Positions 1 through 6,900 of a DNA stretch of 7,631 nt are shown here, piece after piece (position 1 is the first letter of the stretch; each line of letters begins with the position of its first letter). Below the pieces are notes generated by a model. That model had not been told where the DNA came from. It ran no database searches and was given only the letters and a program-made list of their open reading frames with translations. Source of the stretch: Thermomicrobiales bacterium (GTDB taxonomy: Bacteria > Chloroflexota > Chloroflexia > Thermomicrobiales > UBA6265); NCBI GenBank assembly GCA_025937615.1, contig JAICRA010000061.1:1-7631 (forward strand). The letters are read 5' to 3'. The translations under genes were made by a program, and so were the position numbers.

Positions 1-89
1 TCCTGTGTGGACCGCTCGCCAAACCAGACTAGCCACTCACGCACCTTCGCGGTCGGAACCGTGCGTGTTTGACGATGGGGCTGTGTCAT
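1..89 (-). CDS. Partial CDS, N-terminus of unknown protein, cut by window edge
   Basis: An open frame begins at an ATG on the minus strand at 89 and runs off the left edge, giving 29 complete codons without a stop. The visible peptide starts MTQPHRQTRTVPTAKVREWL and ends in WFGERSTQ. It has a basic N-terminus followed by what could be an amphipathic helix. The main support is the start region: AAGGAG (complement of 97-102) lies exactly 7 nt upstream of the ATG, a near-ideal Shine-Dalgarno arrangement. It lies downstream of the minus-strand gene ending at 200, in the same direction, with a 110 nt gap that contains a small hairpin (136-154), so co-transcription is possible but not assured. Too little is visible to name a family. 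Confidence 0.55.
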   Translation of the reverse strand, partial: MTQPHRQTRTVPTAKVREWLVWFGERSTQ

Positions 90-96
90 GACTCGT

Positions 97-102
97 CTCC
101 TT
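97..102 (-). promoter_or_regulatory. Ribosome binding site of the partial minus-strand CDS
   Basis: On the minus strand this reads AAGGAG, a six-base match to the anti-Shine-Dalgarno core, with 7 nt to the ATG at 89-87. It is the main reason to call the edge fragment a gene rather than a chance open frame. Confidence 0.6.
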
Positions 103-135
103 CATTCAGGCTTCGCAGAATGCCGCACGTTTAAG

Positions 136-154
136 GAATAGGCGGTTGCTATTC
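136..154 (-). terminator. Small hairpin between two minus-strand genes, weak terminator candidate
   Basis: GAATAG (136-141) and CTATTC (149-154) form a perfect 6-bp stem around a 7-nt loop. On the minus strand it lies about 45 nt past the stop of the 200-667 gene and is followed by CTTAAA rather than a T-run. It could be a weak terminator or processing hairpin separating that gene from the edge gene. The stem is AT-rich and short for this GC-rich context, so the call is tentative. Confidence 0.25.
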
Positions 155-199
155 GCGCACTATGCGGTGTCCACCGGCGCTGCGGATCGACTGGGCTGT

Positions 200-667
200 C
201 TAGGCGTTCAGATTCCGCAACTGCCGGCCAAAGCCCATTTCGTTCCCATTGATATTGGCCTTACCCAACGCTTTGACGGCCGCCGGCATGGTCGCGGTGA
301 GCACCTGGCGGGCCTGCAGCTCCGTGGCGCTAGCCTGACGTGCGGCGTTACGAGTGATGGTTTTGGTCTCGGGGCCATAGATGGCCTCGTGGTCGGTGGC
401 CATGGCCTGCCGCGCTTTCGCGTTCTTGCCCAACTTCACATAGAACGCCGACGTTGGCGGCGCCAGGTATTTGACCGACTGCGCGTACATGGCCTTGAAC
501 ACCCATGGATCCCCGTCGGCGACATTGGCCAGCATCGGCAGCCCGGACTCGACGATCATGGTCGCCATGTCTTTGGAGACGCCGACCATGTCCGCTACCA
601 ACGTGAGGGTCGTGTCGACGGCTGGATCGGTCATCACGTGCTCGAGCGTTTTCTGAGCCATCGTCAT
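200..667 (-). CDS. Small helical protein of unknown function (weakly DUF937-like)
   Basis: This frame encodes about 155 residues; an in-frame GTG at 679 would add four. I prefer the ATG at 667 because GGGGAG on the minus strand lies about 11 nt upstream of it, whereas the GTG abuts that motif; an ATG at 661 is also possible. The protein looks soluble, with no signal peptide or membrane segment, and is mostly helical. A central stretch (about residues 25-75) with VGVSKDMATMIVESGLPML and a following VADGDP turn is loosely reminiscent of DUF937-type helical repeats, but I do not claim membership. The C-terminal part contains VLTATMPAAVKALGK, which resembles a stretch of the small protein at 3195-3488. 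Amino-acid composition is natural on this strand, while the overlapping plus-strand frame is Arg/His/Gly-rich and looks like a shadow. It is transcribed away from the hydrolase at 899. Function is unknown. Confidence 0.72.
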   Translation of the reverse strand: MTMAQKTLEHVMTDPAVDTTLTLVADMVGVSKDMATMIVESGLPMLANVADGDPWVFKAMYAQSVKYLAPPTSAFYVKLGKNAKARQAMATDHEAIYGPETKTITRNAARQASATELQARQVLTATMPAAVKALGKANINGNEMGFGRQLRNLNA

Positions 668-685
668 CGGCGTATGCACTCCCCA

Positions 686-708
686 TGTAACCTATGCAAG
701 AGATTACA
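686..708. promoter_or_regulatory. Imperfect dyad, candidate operator for the minus-strand gene
   Basis: TGTAACC (686-692) and GATTACA (702-708) are inverted repeats with six of seven positions complementary and a 9-nt spacer. The dyad is AT-richer than its surroundings, lies 19 nt upstream of the preferred start at 667, and overlaps the proposed -10 box of that gene. That position is typical of a repressor or MerR-type operator. No regulator gene is in the window, so the binding protein is unknown. Confidence 0.35.
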
Positions 709-730
709 ATAAATTGGACTCTTCCGTCAG
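703..730 (-). promoter_or_regulatory. Sigma70-like promoter candidate for the 200-667 gene
   Basis: On the minus strand CTGACG (730-725; four of six to TTGACA) and TGTAAT (708-703; five of six to TATAAT) are separated by 16 nt. This would start transcription near 696 and give a leader of about 30 nt. The local AT enrichment within a GC-rich window supports a regulatory role. Confidence 0.35.
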
Positions 731-881
731 AATACGCGGTGTATGTAGCGGGTGTCTAGCCCTCTGCCTGGGCGAGTGCTAGTAACGCGTGTAGACTGCG
801 AAGACACGCCACGGCAACGAAGACTCACGGCGCGCGGTCGCGGGACCGGTAGACGTGTTGCTTGCACCCCTTTTTCGTTAC

Positions 882-888
882 GAGAGGA
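882..888 (+). promoter_or_regulatory. Ribosome binding site deciding the hydrolase start
   Basis: GAGAGGA lies 10 nt upstream of the ATG at 899. Together with the twin-arginine signal beginning right at that ATG, it favours 899 over the in-frame GTG at 752. Confidence 0.5.
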
Positions 889-898
889 CGCCCTAATC

Positions 899-1792
899 AT
901 GCGACGACGGACTTTTGTCACAGTGGCCACGGCCGCTGGGACCGCACTGCTCGCTCCGGCGCGCGGCGTCGCTCAGGCGGAGACGACCACCGCCCCGGAG
1001 ACCGGCTACGCCCCGGTCAATGGGCTGCAGATGTACTACGAGATCCACGGAGCCGGTGAGCCGCTACTGCTGCTCCATGGCGCCTTTGGCGCGATCGACC
1101 TGTGGGGACCGATCCTGTCCACCCTGGCCGAGCACCACCAGGTCACCGCCATCGAGTTCCAGGGCCATGGGCACACCGCCGACATCATCGACCGTCCCCT
1201 CGGCTACGAGCAATTGGCTGACGATGTCACGGCGGTAATGGAGCATCTGGGCGTTGAGCACGCCAATATCGTCGGCTACAGCATGGGTGGTACCACCGGG
1301 CTGCAACTGGCGATCCGGCATCCGGATCTGGTGCGCAAGCTCGTCGCCGTCTCGCCGAACTACCGCTCCGATGGCTACTACCCGGAGCTCCTCGCGGGTC
1401 TTCAGCTGATGTCCCCGGAGATCTTTGCCGGCACGCCGGAGGAGGCGGCGTACCTGCGTCATGCGCCGAACCCGGAGGACTTCCCGGTGCTCGTCGAGAA
1501 GCAGAAAGTCCTCCCGCAGGACTTTGCCTTTGCGGAGGAGGACGTCGCGGCGATCCGGGCGCCGACGCTGGTGGTCCTCGGGGATTCCGATGTGGTGCAC
1601 CCCGAGCACGCGGTGGCCCTCTTCCGCCTTCTTGGAGGCGGTGTGCCCAGTGATCTGACCGGTAGTCTCCCCAGCTCTCAGCTCGCCATCCTCCCCGGTA
1701 CCACGCACCGCTCGATCGTGGGCGAACGCGCCAACCAGCTACTGGCGGAGATCGAGCCGTTTCTCGCAGCGCCAGTGCCCGACGCCGCGTGA
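899..1792 (+). CDS. Exported (Tat) alpha/beta-fold hydrolase
   Basis: A 297-residue alpha/beta hydrolase with an N-terminal Tat-type signal: RRRTF at residues 2-6, a hydrophobic Ala-rich stretch, and a likely cleavage after the AQA around residue 27. The open frame extends upstream to a GTG at 752, but the signal peptide and GAGAGGA 10 nt before the ATG at 899 fix the start there. The core shows the family landmarks: LLLLHGAFG (oxyanion region, His60-Gly61), the nucleophile elbow GYSMGG with Ser128, a GDSD acid turn (Asp231 most likely catalytic) and the final His270 in LPGTTH. Residues about 152-215 form the cap. It would hydrolyse an ester, lactone or related bond outside the cytoplasmic membrane; the substrate cannot be told from sequence. 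It resembles the general enol-lactonase/haloperoxidase-like branch. A DUF4386 membrane protein follows 73 nt downstream on the same strand and may be co-transcribed. Confidence 0.9.
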   Translation: MRRRTFVTVATAAGTALLAPARGVAQAETTTAPETGYAPVNGLQMYYEIHGAGEPLLLLHGAFGAIDLWGPILSTLAEHHQVTAIEFQGHGHTADIIDRPLGYEQLADDVTAVMEHLGVEHANIVGYSMGGTTGLQLAIRHPDLVRKLVAVSPNYRSDGYYPELLAGLQLMSPEIFAGTPEEAAYLRHAPNPEDFPVLVEKQKVLPQDFAFAEEDVAAIRAPTLVVLGDSDVVHPEHAVALFRLLGGGVPSDLTGSLPSSQLAILPGTTHRSIVGERANQLLAEIEPFLAAPVPDAA

Positions 1793-1850
1793 CCACTTGG
1801 AAGGCAAAGCGCTTGACAATCTTGGGGCAGCAGTGTCGCCATCTCTCAAC

Positions 1851-1858
1851 AGAAGGAG
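1851..1858 (+). promoter_or_regulatory. Strong ribosome binding site selecting the TTG start of the DUF4386 gene
   Basis: AGAAGGAG is followed by a 7-nt spacer and then TTG at 1866. The upstream TTG at 1797, only 4 nt after the hydrolase stop, has no comparable site, so initiation at 1866 is much more likely. Confidence 0.65.
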
Positions 1859-1865
1859 TCTTTCC

Positions 1866-2711
1866 TTGACCCATCGCGTACGCGTGCTGACAGCGACACT
1901 ACTGATCGCCGTTCCCGTCCTGTTCCTGCTCTTCTACGGGCTGCTCACGATGACCTTTGATTACCCCGGCATCCTGCGGGAACCGCCCGGGGAGATCTTG
2001 CGCCGTTTTGCCGCCGGCGGCCCGCCCCTGGTGCTGCTCTGGTACGGCTTTGCCCTGACCCCGGCTCTCTTCATTCCGGCGGCCATCCTGCTGCGCCGGG
2101 CTTTCCCGGACACTACTCCGTTCCTCGACCTGGCCGTCCCACTTGGGGTGCTCGCCGGATTGGTTCAGGTCCTGGGGCTCATCCGCTGGCCATTCCTGGT
2201 GCCAGAGCTAGCGCGAATTTTTCTCGATCCTGCGGCGAGTGAAGCCACTCAGACGGCGGCCCTGACTGTCTTCGGCGCCTTCCATCAATACGCCGGTGTC
2301 GCGATCGGGGAACACCTTGGCTACTTGTTCACTGGCGCGTGGACGCTGGTAATCGCCGCCGCGATGCTGACGTCGCCGGTCTTCCGGCCGTGGCTTGGTT
2401 GGGCCGGGATCGTCTCCGCCCTCGGCATTCTGGTTGGGCTGCTCGAGCCGGCCGGAATCGCCCTCGCCGGGACGATCAACGCCGTGGCCTACCTCGCCTG
2501 GTCGCTCTGGCTCGTCGCGACCGGTGTCTCGCTGCTGCGAACACACGCGCAAGTTGCGGATAGTCCCGTCGCAGTTGATCCCAACCCCACTCACGTGCCA
2601 ATTGCCGCTACTACCACGAATACCCGCGCCCCAAAACGGCCGGCGGGTGTGGCTTCGTCGTGGATCGGGCCTGCTTCGAAGCGGGAACCGGACCCGGTCA
2701 GGCGCTCATGA
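1866..2711 (+). CDS. DUF4386-family integral membrane protein
   Basis: A 281-residue membrane protein with about six hydrophobic helices, near residues 8-28, 53-78, 88-107, 154-171, 174-194 and 199-222. The RWPFLVPELA motif after the third helix and the overall layout fit the DUF4386 family, whose function is unknown. The frame is open from a TTG at 1797, but the TTG at 1866 has AGAAGGAG (1851-1858) 7 nt upstream, an excellent Shine-Dalgarno, and places the first helix at the N-terminus, so I choose it. Residues from about 226 form a polar tail with no membrane character. From about residue 245 (near 2603) this tail is read out of frame through the remnant of another gene (2603-2889), so the native C-terminus may have been replaced. 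The final codons overlap an ATG in another frame (ATGA at 2708-2711), a by-product of that scar. It follows the exported hydrolase on the same strand. Confidence 0.85.
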   Translation: MTHRVRVLTATLLIAVPVLFLLFYGLLTMTFDYPGILREPPGEILRRFAAGGPPLVLLWYGFALTPALFIPAAILLRRAFPDTTPFLDLAVPLGVLAGLVQVLGLIRWPFLVPELARIFLDPAASEATQTAALTVFGAFHQYAGVAIGEHLGYLFTGAWTLVIAAAMLTSPVFRPWLGWAGIVSALGILVGLLEPAGIALAGTINAVAYLAWSLWLVATGVSLLRTHAQVADSPVAVDPNPTHVPIAATTTNTRAPKRPAGVASSWIGPASKREPDPVRRS

Positions 2712-2889
2712 TCGGTTCGAGCGACGAACTGATCGAAAGAATCCTCGACGCCAATCGGGTGCTTGGGAGACTCGACCGCTTCTACGGGCAGGTCGTCTGG
2801 GGCGGGCTCACCGTCCGCTGGTGGAGGCCTCCATCACCCGCTTGGCCACCGAGATCGCGCCGGCGGTTCGCACGACCTTGGCGGCCTGA
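2603..2889 (+). pseudogene. C-terminal remnant of an LLM-class flavin-dependent oxidoreductase, frameshifted
   Basis: In the frame containing 2660, the sequence reads a stretch ending FEAGTGPGQALMIGSSDEL, then IERILDANRVLG, DRFYGQVVWGGL. This is the C-terminal pattern of luciferase-like TIM-barrel monooxygenases, where a G-S/T-x-E-E/Q-L motif is followed by an I-L-x-x-H-x-x-F/L-G helix and a Q-x-x-x-G-G-L strand. The expected next helix appears in the frame one base off: LVEASITRLATEIAPAVR, ending at the TGA at 2887-2889. The gap between GGL and LVEASI is 8 nt where about 9 would be expected, so a one-base deletion near 2810-2817 explains the break. Family members are usually 300-400 residues; only about 95 codons remain, with stops in frame upstream (2561, 2576). 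The 5' part has been lost and the DUF4386 frame now runs into the remnant. The family assignment is recognition of motifs by eye; the frameshift could also be a sequencing error. Confidence 0.65.
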
Positions 2890-3194
2890 GGGGACAGCTT
2901 AGCCAAGAGAGGTGTCTCGGAACCGGGCGGTTTCGAGACGGTCTCCGAGCCCCACAGAGTCCCCCGCTCATCCCAGGTTGCCGCTTGCCTCGAGCAGACC
3001 TTCCAGTTCCGATAACGCCGATGATCGGAAAAACCATATCTCACTTGCGTCGGCTTGTTTCTCTTCTTCGACACCAGACCACTCTTCCAGGACGACATGG
3101 TCTGGATGCGTCCCGAGCGGGCGCGTCACTGTCCGGAGCGTAGCGCACGGAGTCGGGAGTCCAGAACGCAGCGATCTGCTCCAGGCTGCCGGGG
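2890..3194. other. Gene-poor stretch with hairpins and a possible minus-strand coding fragment
   Basis: No convincing intact gene lies here. It holds the strong hairpin at 2914-2939 and a second 7-bp inverted repeat (TTCCGAT 3007-3013 with ATCGGAA 3024-3030). On the minus strand a frame from a GTG at 3129 to a TGA at 2970-2968 (53 residues) contains HVVLEEWSGVEEEKQADASE, then an aromatic IWFF and an amphipathic SELEGLLEASG. Its acidic, helix-like composition is unlike a chance frame in this GC-rich DNA. It could be the C-terminal end of a decayed gene, perhaps methyltransferase-like in its last helix, but that is speculative and it has no good ribosome binding site. The other long frames here are Arg/Ser/Pro-rich and look like noise. 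Confidence 0.3.
2914..2939. terminator. Strong GC-rich hairpin, possible bidirectional terminator
   Basis: GTCTCGGAACC (2914-2924) pairs with GGTTTCGAGAC (2929-2939) over 11 bp with one G-T wobble, around a GGGC loop. It begins 25 nt after the stop of the LLM remnant and lies before a minus-strand open frame ending at 2968, the place expected for a terminator shared by converging genes. There is no T-run on either side, so if it terminates it is not a classical intrinsic terminator. It could instead be a leftover end of a mobile element. Confidence 0.4.
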
Positions 3195-3488
3195 CTATGA
3201 TCCTTTGGGGCGGTCAGTCTCCCCTGCCGCCTCGACGGCGTCTTGCCGCTTCTCCAAGCTGGCTTTGAGCACCGCCGGCGGTACAGTCGTGATGAGCACG
3301 GTCCACGCCTCCTCGTAAGCGTGCTGGGTCATCTCCCCTGTCTGCAGCTGGTGCCGCAGCTCGGCTTGCGCCGCGTCCATCGCCTGCAGCCCCTCGCGCG
3401 TGGCGGGATCGATGGCCTCACGGGGCTCACTTGCCTGCTCCATCGTGGCATGAGGGACCAATCGAAGCTGATCACCCGGGGTGCGCAT
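3195..3488 (-). CDS. Small helical protein of unknown function
   Basis: A 97-residue protein starting at the ATG at 3488. GGAAGG on the minus strand lies 6 nt upstream, a good ribosome binding site; a second ATG (residue 16, MEQASEPREA) is less well placed. The composition is natural for a soluble helical protein: a charged first half (EPREAIDPATREGLQAMD), a glutamine/histidine-rich middle (QAELRHQLQTGEMTQHAYEE) and then WTVLITTVPPAVLKASLEK followed by a charged tail. There is no signal peptide, membrane segment or known catalytic motif. The VLITTVPPAVLKA stretch resembles the C-terminal VLTATMPAAVKA of the minus-strand protein at 200-667, suggesting either a shared small-domain family or convergence. 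It is divergent from the large kinase gene at 3932, with 443 nt between the starts. I do not recognise the family. Confidence 0.6.
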   Translation of the reverse strand: MRTPGDQLRLVPHATMEQASEPREAIDPATREGLQAMDAAQAELRHQLQTGEMTQHAYEEAWTVLITTVPPAVLKASLEKRQDAVEAAGETDRPKGS

Positions 3489-3576
3489 TACTCGCCTTCC
3501 ATCATCTGCTCACGGCTGACCGGTCTATCACCTTGGGGTCTGCCCTGAATCGAGAATGTTCCTTCAGGTGTCGAAA

Positions 3577-3596
3577 GTCCCGAGATCGATCGGGAC
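3577..3596. repeat. Perfect 7-bp inverted repeat (hairpin)
   Basis: GTCCCGA (3577-3583) and TCGGGAC (3590-3596) are perfectly complementary around GATCGA. On the minus strand it is followed by TTTCG, too short a T-run for a firm terminator call. It lies about 90 nt upstream of the 3488 start, so it could also be an operator or leader structure for that gene. Confidence 0.4.
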
Positions 3597-3920
3597 GACC
3601 ACGATGAGCGGAGCCGCGTCGCGCCCGATTTGCGCAGCGACTCAGGTACGCATCTCCATGGCGAGCATGGCGGTCTGGTCGTTGCAGTGCATGAGGTGTG
3701 CCACGGACACCATGCGCACGTCGCAGTGAGGGCCAGGCCAACCCCCGAATCGGCCTCGTGAGGTCCCATGACTGCCGCGCTTGCACCTCTCGCGCACGGT
3801 GAAGGTCCGGTTGCGGGCGACCACGCGCAGCGGTCTGCGGCATATAACGTGCGATGATGCGGCAGACGATTCGCCGGCACCGCATCCGGTTTATCCAATT
3901 CAAGCAGTACCCCGGCACAT

Positions 3921-3925
3921 GAGGA
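3921..3925 (+). promoter_or_regulatory. Ribosome binding site of the CheB-CheR-kinase gene
   Basis: GAGGA is followed by a 6-nt spacer and the ATG at 3932. It supports this start, after which the CheB core begins within about ten residues, so no receiver domain is hidden upstream. Confidence 0.55.
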
Positions 3926-3931
3926 CCCGCC

Positions 3932-6900
3932 ATGCCCCCCGCACTCGAGGCCCGAACCGATCAGCTCATCGTCGTCGGCGCCTCAGCTGGTGGCGTGGAG
4001 GCCCTCTCCCAATTCGTCGGCGCGTTGCCGGCTGATCTGGCAGCGCCCGTGGTTATCGCCCAGCATCTCGATCCCGCACGACCCAGCCACCTCGCCGAGA
4101 TCCTCTCCCGGCAGACCCCGCTTCCCGTGCGCAGCGTCGAGCCGCGCGAGGCACTCGCGTCCGGTACCGTCTTCGTCGTGCCATCGAACCGGCACGTGAC
4201 CATCACCGACCACCACGTCGACGTCCATCCTGATCCCACCCGCCGGCCCACCCCCTCCGTGGACCTCCTGCTCGCCACGGCGGCGGCAACGTTCGGCGAG
4301 CGGCTCATCGCGGTCATCCTCACTGGTTCTGGCTCAGACGGCGCGGCAGGCGCCCATGCCGTCAAAGAAGCGGGCGGCACAGTGGTCATCCAGGACCCGG
4401 AGACGGCGGCCTTTCCCTCGATGCCGCGCTCCCTGGCGCCCTCACTCGTCGACTTCAGCCTCCCGGTCAACGAAATGGGGGCGGCGCTGGCCGACTTGCT
4501 GGCGGCACCCCCACCGGAGCAGGCCACTGGAGACCCAGACCTGGCGCGCGTGCTGGATCGCCTGCGCGAGCGCCACGGTATTGATTTCGGCGCCTACAAA
4601 CCCGCCACCATCACGCGGCGGCTCTGGCGGCGGGTGGCGGCCGTGGGGATGTCCACCCTCGCCGACTACCGCACATACCTCGAGGCGCACCCGGAGGAAG
4701 AGCAGCGCCTCATCACCGACTTCCTGATCAAGGTCACCCGCTTCTTCCGCGATCCGGCCCTCTTCGAGCGGCTGCGCGAGGACATCGTCCCCGAGTTAGT
4801 TGCCGCGGCCCGTCAGGACGGGCGCGAGCTGCGGATGTGGTCGGCCGGGTGCGCTACGGGGGAAGAAGCCTATTCACTAGCGCTGCTGGTGGCCGAGGCG
4901 CTTGCCGCTGCCCCCAAACCCTCCCCGCCGGTGCGCATCTTCGCGACGGATCTCGACGAGGCGGCGCTTGCCTTCGCCCGGCGCGGCATCTACCCAGCCA
5001 CGGCCCTGGCAGACGTGCCGGAGGAACTGGTGGCCCGGTACTTCACCCAGCACGACGGTGCCGTCGAAGTCACCAAAGCGGTGCGCGGCCTCATCGTCTT
5101 TGGCAGCCACGACCTGGCCCAGCGCCCTCCTTTTCCCCGCACCGACCTGGTTCTGTGCCGTAACGTGCTCATCTACTTCGCCCCGGAGCTGCAGCGCCGT
5201 GCCCTGGAGATCTTCGCGTACTCCCTGCGCGAGGGCGGGGTGTTGGTGCTGGGCAAATCCGAAACGATCGGCGCCGTCAAGTCCGGCTTCGACACGATCG
5301 ACCGCCGAGCGCGCATCTACCGTCGCCAGGGGCCACGGCCGGCCTTGCCGCCGGCGCGATTGCCGACGACCGCGGAGGCCGCGCCCGCGCGCGGCACGAC
5401 AGTCCTGCGCAGCCGGTCGGCGCTAGAACGGGCGCTACGACAGGCGGAAGCCGACACCGAGGAGGCTCGCTTCACCAGTGTCCGGGCCGAGGAGGTAGTG
5501 CGCCAACTGCCGGTCGGGATGGCCATCGTCAATCGGGACTACGACCTGGAGGTTATCAACGGCGCCGCCCGGGAGCTGCTCGGCGTCCACGGTCTGGCCC
5601 TCGGCCAGGACCTGATCCACCTCGCCCAACGCCTCCCCTCCACGGCCCTCCGCACCGCCATCGACGCGGTGCTGGCCGGCGAGCCACCCCAGGCGCTTGA
5701 CCCGGTTGTGACCACGGACACCGCCACCGGCGAGACCCGGCACCTGAGCGTCAGCTGTCATCGCAATCGGGCGACCACCGACGGCGTGGTCGAGGCAGTG
5801 CTGATCCTCGTCACCGACGTTACCGCCACCACTGAGGCGGCCACCCGTGCTGAGGCCGAGCTGGCGACACTGCGGGAGACGACAGGACGGCAAGCGGCGG
5901 CCAACCGGCAACTGCTAGCCGCCAACCGCGAGCTGACCGACACCGTCGACCGGTTGCGCGAACAGGGCGACGAGCTGCGGCAGGCAGCCGCCGCGGCCCA
6001 GGTCGCGGCCGAGGAGATCGAGACGCTGAACGAGGAGCTGCAATCGAGCAACGAGGAGCTGGAGACGCTGCACGAGGAGGCCCAGGCGACCGTCGAGGAA
6101 CTGAACGTCGCCAACGACGAGCTGCACGCCCGGTCGACGGAACTCGAGGAGCTGGCCGCTGAGCACGCCGCGGAGCGGGCCCGGCTGTCGGCCGTGCTGG
6201 CCAGCATGGGCGATGCCGTGGTGGTGGTGGATGCCCAGGGACGGGTGATGCGCACCAACGCGGCCTACGACGCGTTGGTCGGGACGCTGGGTGCACCCTT
6301 CGTTTCCGCTGATGCACAGGGGATCCCGTTGCCCTCGACGCAGACGCCGGAGTCCCGGGTGGCGCGGGGGGAGGCGTTCCGGCTGGAGTTCACCGCCGCT
6401 GCGGCGGACGGGTCCCGCCGCTGGTTCGAGGCGACGGGTCGGCCGCTCTCCGGCGAGGTGGACGATGTCGCCGGCGTGCTGGTCATCCGGGACATTACTG
6501 ACCGGACCATGCGCCAGCTTCAGGAGGAATTCCTCACCTGGGCCTCGCACGAGTTGCGGACGCCGCTAACCGCCCTGCAGGGCTATCTGCAGCTGGCCGA
6601 ACGTCGAGTGGATCCCAGTGTCCACGAACAGGTGCATCGCTTCCTGACCCTGGCCATTCAGGAAACACGGCGGCAAGCCTCCCTCGTGACGGAACTCATG
6701 GACGCCACCCGGCTCCAGAGCGGGAAGCTGGAGCTGGAGCCGGCGCCCATGGATCTGGTGCCGGTGGTGCTGCAGACCGTGGAGTCGGCCGGGATCCTGA
6801 CCCAGGGGCAAACCATTGCCTTCGCTGCGCCGAGCGAACCGGTAGTCGTCTCGGGCGATGCCAGCCGGCTGGAGCAGGTTCTGCTCAACCTCCTCACCAA

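Larger units (their letters stand above)
3489..3931. other. Intergenic region between divergent genes, possibly a decayed minus-strand gene
   Basis: No intact gene is convincing here. Three long overlapping minus-strand frames are rich in Arg, Cys, Trp and Pro and read as noise over most of their length. Short pieces in different frames look more protein-like: MVSVAHLMHCNDQTAMLAME (ending in a TGA near 3645), then VAAQIGRDAAPLIVVVPIDL up to another TGA, then TPEGTFSIQGRPQGDRPVSR in a further frame, which stops in a TAATG overlap with the 3488 start. This is what a gene disrupted by point mutations and frameshifts would leave, but chance is not excluded. The region also contains the perfect inverted repeat at 3577-3596 and must carry the promoters of both flanking genes, of which no clear -35/-10 pair is visible. 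Confidence 0.3.

Noticed and set aside
146..712. 188-residue plus-strand open frame opposite the small minus-strand gene
   Set aside because: It is Arg/His/Gly-rich, starts at a TTG without a good ribosome binding site, and mirrors the minus-strand frame, which has natural composition and better start signals.
752..898. 49-residue upstream extension of the hydrolase from a GTG
   Set aside because: The Tat signal begins at 899 with a ribosome binding site in place; the extension is Arg-rich and would bury the signal peptide.
1813..1818. Perfect TTGACA -35 hexamer between the hydrolase and DUF4386 genes
   Set aside because: No acceptable -10 sequence lies 15-19 nt downstream (around 1834-1841 is GC-rich), so an internal promoter is not supported.
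3843..3848. TATAAC, a possible -10 box upstream of the kinase gene
   Set aside because: The only -35-like sequence nearby (TTGCGG at 3811-3816) is 26 nt away, too far for a standard promoter, and the leader would be unremarkable. Left uncalled.
3488..3898. 136-residue minus-strand frame overlapping the next start as TAATG
   Set aside because: Most of it is rich in Cys, Trp, Arg and Pro and does not look like a working protein; only its last 30 residues are natural-looking, so it is noted as possible decay rather than called as a gene.
5990..6160. Repetitive-looking GAGGAGCTG stretches that might be a DNA repeat
   Set aside because: They encode the coiled-coil heptads of the kinase fusion; the periodicity is at the protein level and the units are not exact DNA copies.
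5758..6550. Long Ser- and Arg-rich minus-strand frames opposite the kinase coiled coil
   Set aside because: They are complementary-strand shadows of Glu/Leu-rich heptads (GAG/CTG codons) in a strongly supported gene.
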